Origin: Opitutia bacterium
GTDB lineage: Bacteria > Verrucomicrobiota > Verrucomicrobiia > Opitutales > Seribacteraceae
Direction of reading: 5' to 3'
Length of the DNA stretch: 6,578 nucleotides
Assembly (NCBI GenBank): GCA_018695085.1
Contig: JABHOU010000585.1
Span: 1-6,578, forward strand
The notes beneath the pieces were generated by a model. That model ran no database searches. It was not told the origin of the DNA and saw nothing but the letters and a program-made list of their open reading frames with translations. Each line of letters begins with the position of its first letter. The first letter of the stretch is position 1. Shown piece after piece: positions 6,330 through 6,578 of this stretch. A program made the translations under genes and the position numbers.

Positions 6330-6349
6330 CCATGGTTTTGAAACCAAGG
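6330..6349 (+). promoter_or_regulatory. Candidate operator palindrome upstream of the cytochrome gene
   Basis: A 20-bp imperfect palindrome centred on GGTTTTGAAACC has 8 of 10 symmetric pairs matching. It lies 72 bp before the ATG of the PSCyt1 gene. TTGAAA inside it also resembles a -35 box, with TAAAAC 15 bp further on as a poor -10. The position and symmetry fit a regulator binding site, but a single short dyad can arise by chance. Confidence 0.3.
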
Positions 6350-6421
6350 AAAAACCGGTAAAACAAATTTGCAATGGTTGCTCTTCCCTACCAATTTCTT
6401 AAGGGAGTACCGAAAGCCAGC

Positions 6422-6578
6422 ATGAAAAAAATTATCCTTTTCCAATTTCTCCTGTTTATCCCCTTCGCTATGACTGCCGACGAGGGGAATGATTTCTTCG
6501 AGTCGAAGATTCGGCCGGTACTGGTGGAGCATTGCTACGAGTGCCACAACAGCTCGGGCAAGGCGAAGGCGAAACTGA
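6422..6578 (+). CDS. Planctomycete-type cytochrome c (PSCyt1) protein, 3'-truncated by window edge
   Basis: The first 52 residues are visible before the window ends mid-codon. Residues 1-19 form a signal peptide (KK, then a hydrophobic run IILFQFLLFIPFAM, probable cut after TA-19), so the protein is exported. The mature start has FFESKIRPVLVEHC, then CYECH at 38-42, a c-type haem attachment motif with H42 as expected ligand. The sequence then enters the Lys/Gly-rich loop (SSGKAKAKL) that precedes the usual G-x-L-x-LD of PSCyt1. Members normally continue as PSCyt1-DUF1549-DUF1553 multi-domain proteins of 700-1100 residues, often paired with DUF1501 or sulfatase genes, though the rest cannot be seen. 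The function of the family is poorly defined, with a redox role in extracytoplasmic polymer degradation proposed. AGGGAG at 6402-6407 lies 14 nt before the ATG, rather far for a ribosome binding site. The gene probably belongs to the core chromosome and not to the RM island. Confidence 0.88.
   Translation, partial: MKKIILFQFLLFIPFAMTADEGNDFFESKIRPVLVEHCYECHNSSGKAKAKL

Noticed and set aside
5797..6547. Long - frames over the 128-residue gene and the cytochrome start
   Set aside because: They cover two + strand genes with good evidence and intergenic hairpins, and have Arg/Pro/Ser-rich composition typical of antisense shadows.
1..6578. CRISPR array, tRNA or rRNA genes, insertion sequence or transposase
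   Set aside because: No regularly spaced repeats, no cloverleaf-like segment, no transposase domain and no terminal inverted repeats with target duplication were found by reading.

Overview
The window holds most of a Type I restriction-modification locus, followed by an accessory stretch and the first codons of a planctomycete-type cytochrome c gene. The organism is most likely a member of the Planctomycetes-Verrucomicrobia group. The last gene has the signal peptide, FFESKIRPVL and CYECH pattern of the 'planctomycete cytochrome C' (PSCyt1) family, which is greatly expanded in those phyla. A decayed fragment with the DUF1549-type CAQCHYHPFDQWTQ motif lies about 1 kb before it. Lineage below that level cannot be fixed from this sequence.

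Layout, all on the + strand. Bases 2-637 are the 3' part of hsdM, the N6-adenine methyltransferase, with its 5' end outside the window. Bases 627-1931 are hsdS, the specificity subunit, overlapping hsdM by 11 bp. Bases 1928-2077 hold a small reading frame whose first half is a diverged second copy of the hsdM 3' end. Bases 2132-5353 are a full-length hsdR, the DNA translocase and endonuclease. Bases 5354-5778 hold a cytochrome-gene fragment, a strong hairpin and GC-rich short repeats, with no intact gene. Bases 5779-6165 encode an unrecognised 128-residue protein with a TTG start behind an excellent ribosome binding site. Bases 6166-6421 are intergenic, with several dyads. Bases 6422-6578 are the start of an exported PSCyt1 protein that runs off the window.

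How the genes work together: HsdM and HsdS form the modification methylase, and HsdS alone chooses the DNA target through two target recognition domains (TRDs). Adding HsdR makes the complex that translocates along and cleaves unmethylated DNA. All visible catalytic motifs in HsdR are intact and HsdS is full length, so the system looks functional if the unseen hsdM 5' end is intact. No complete new defence system is visible. The points most worth attention are the hsdM-tail copy that makes hsdS flanked by direct repeats, the abrupt AT-rich composition of both TRDs, and the cytochrome-gene fragment just after hsdR. Together they suggest a recombining RM island inside a PSCyt-rich region of the chromosome.
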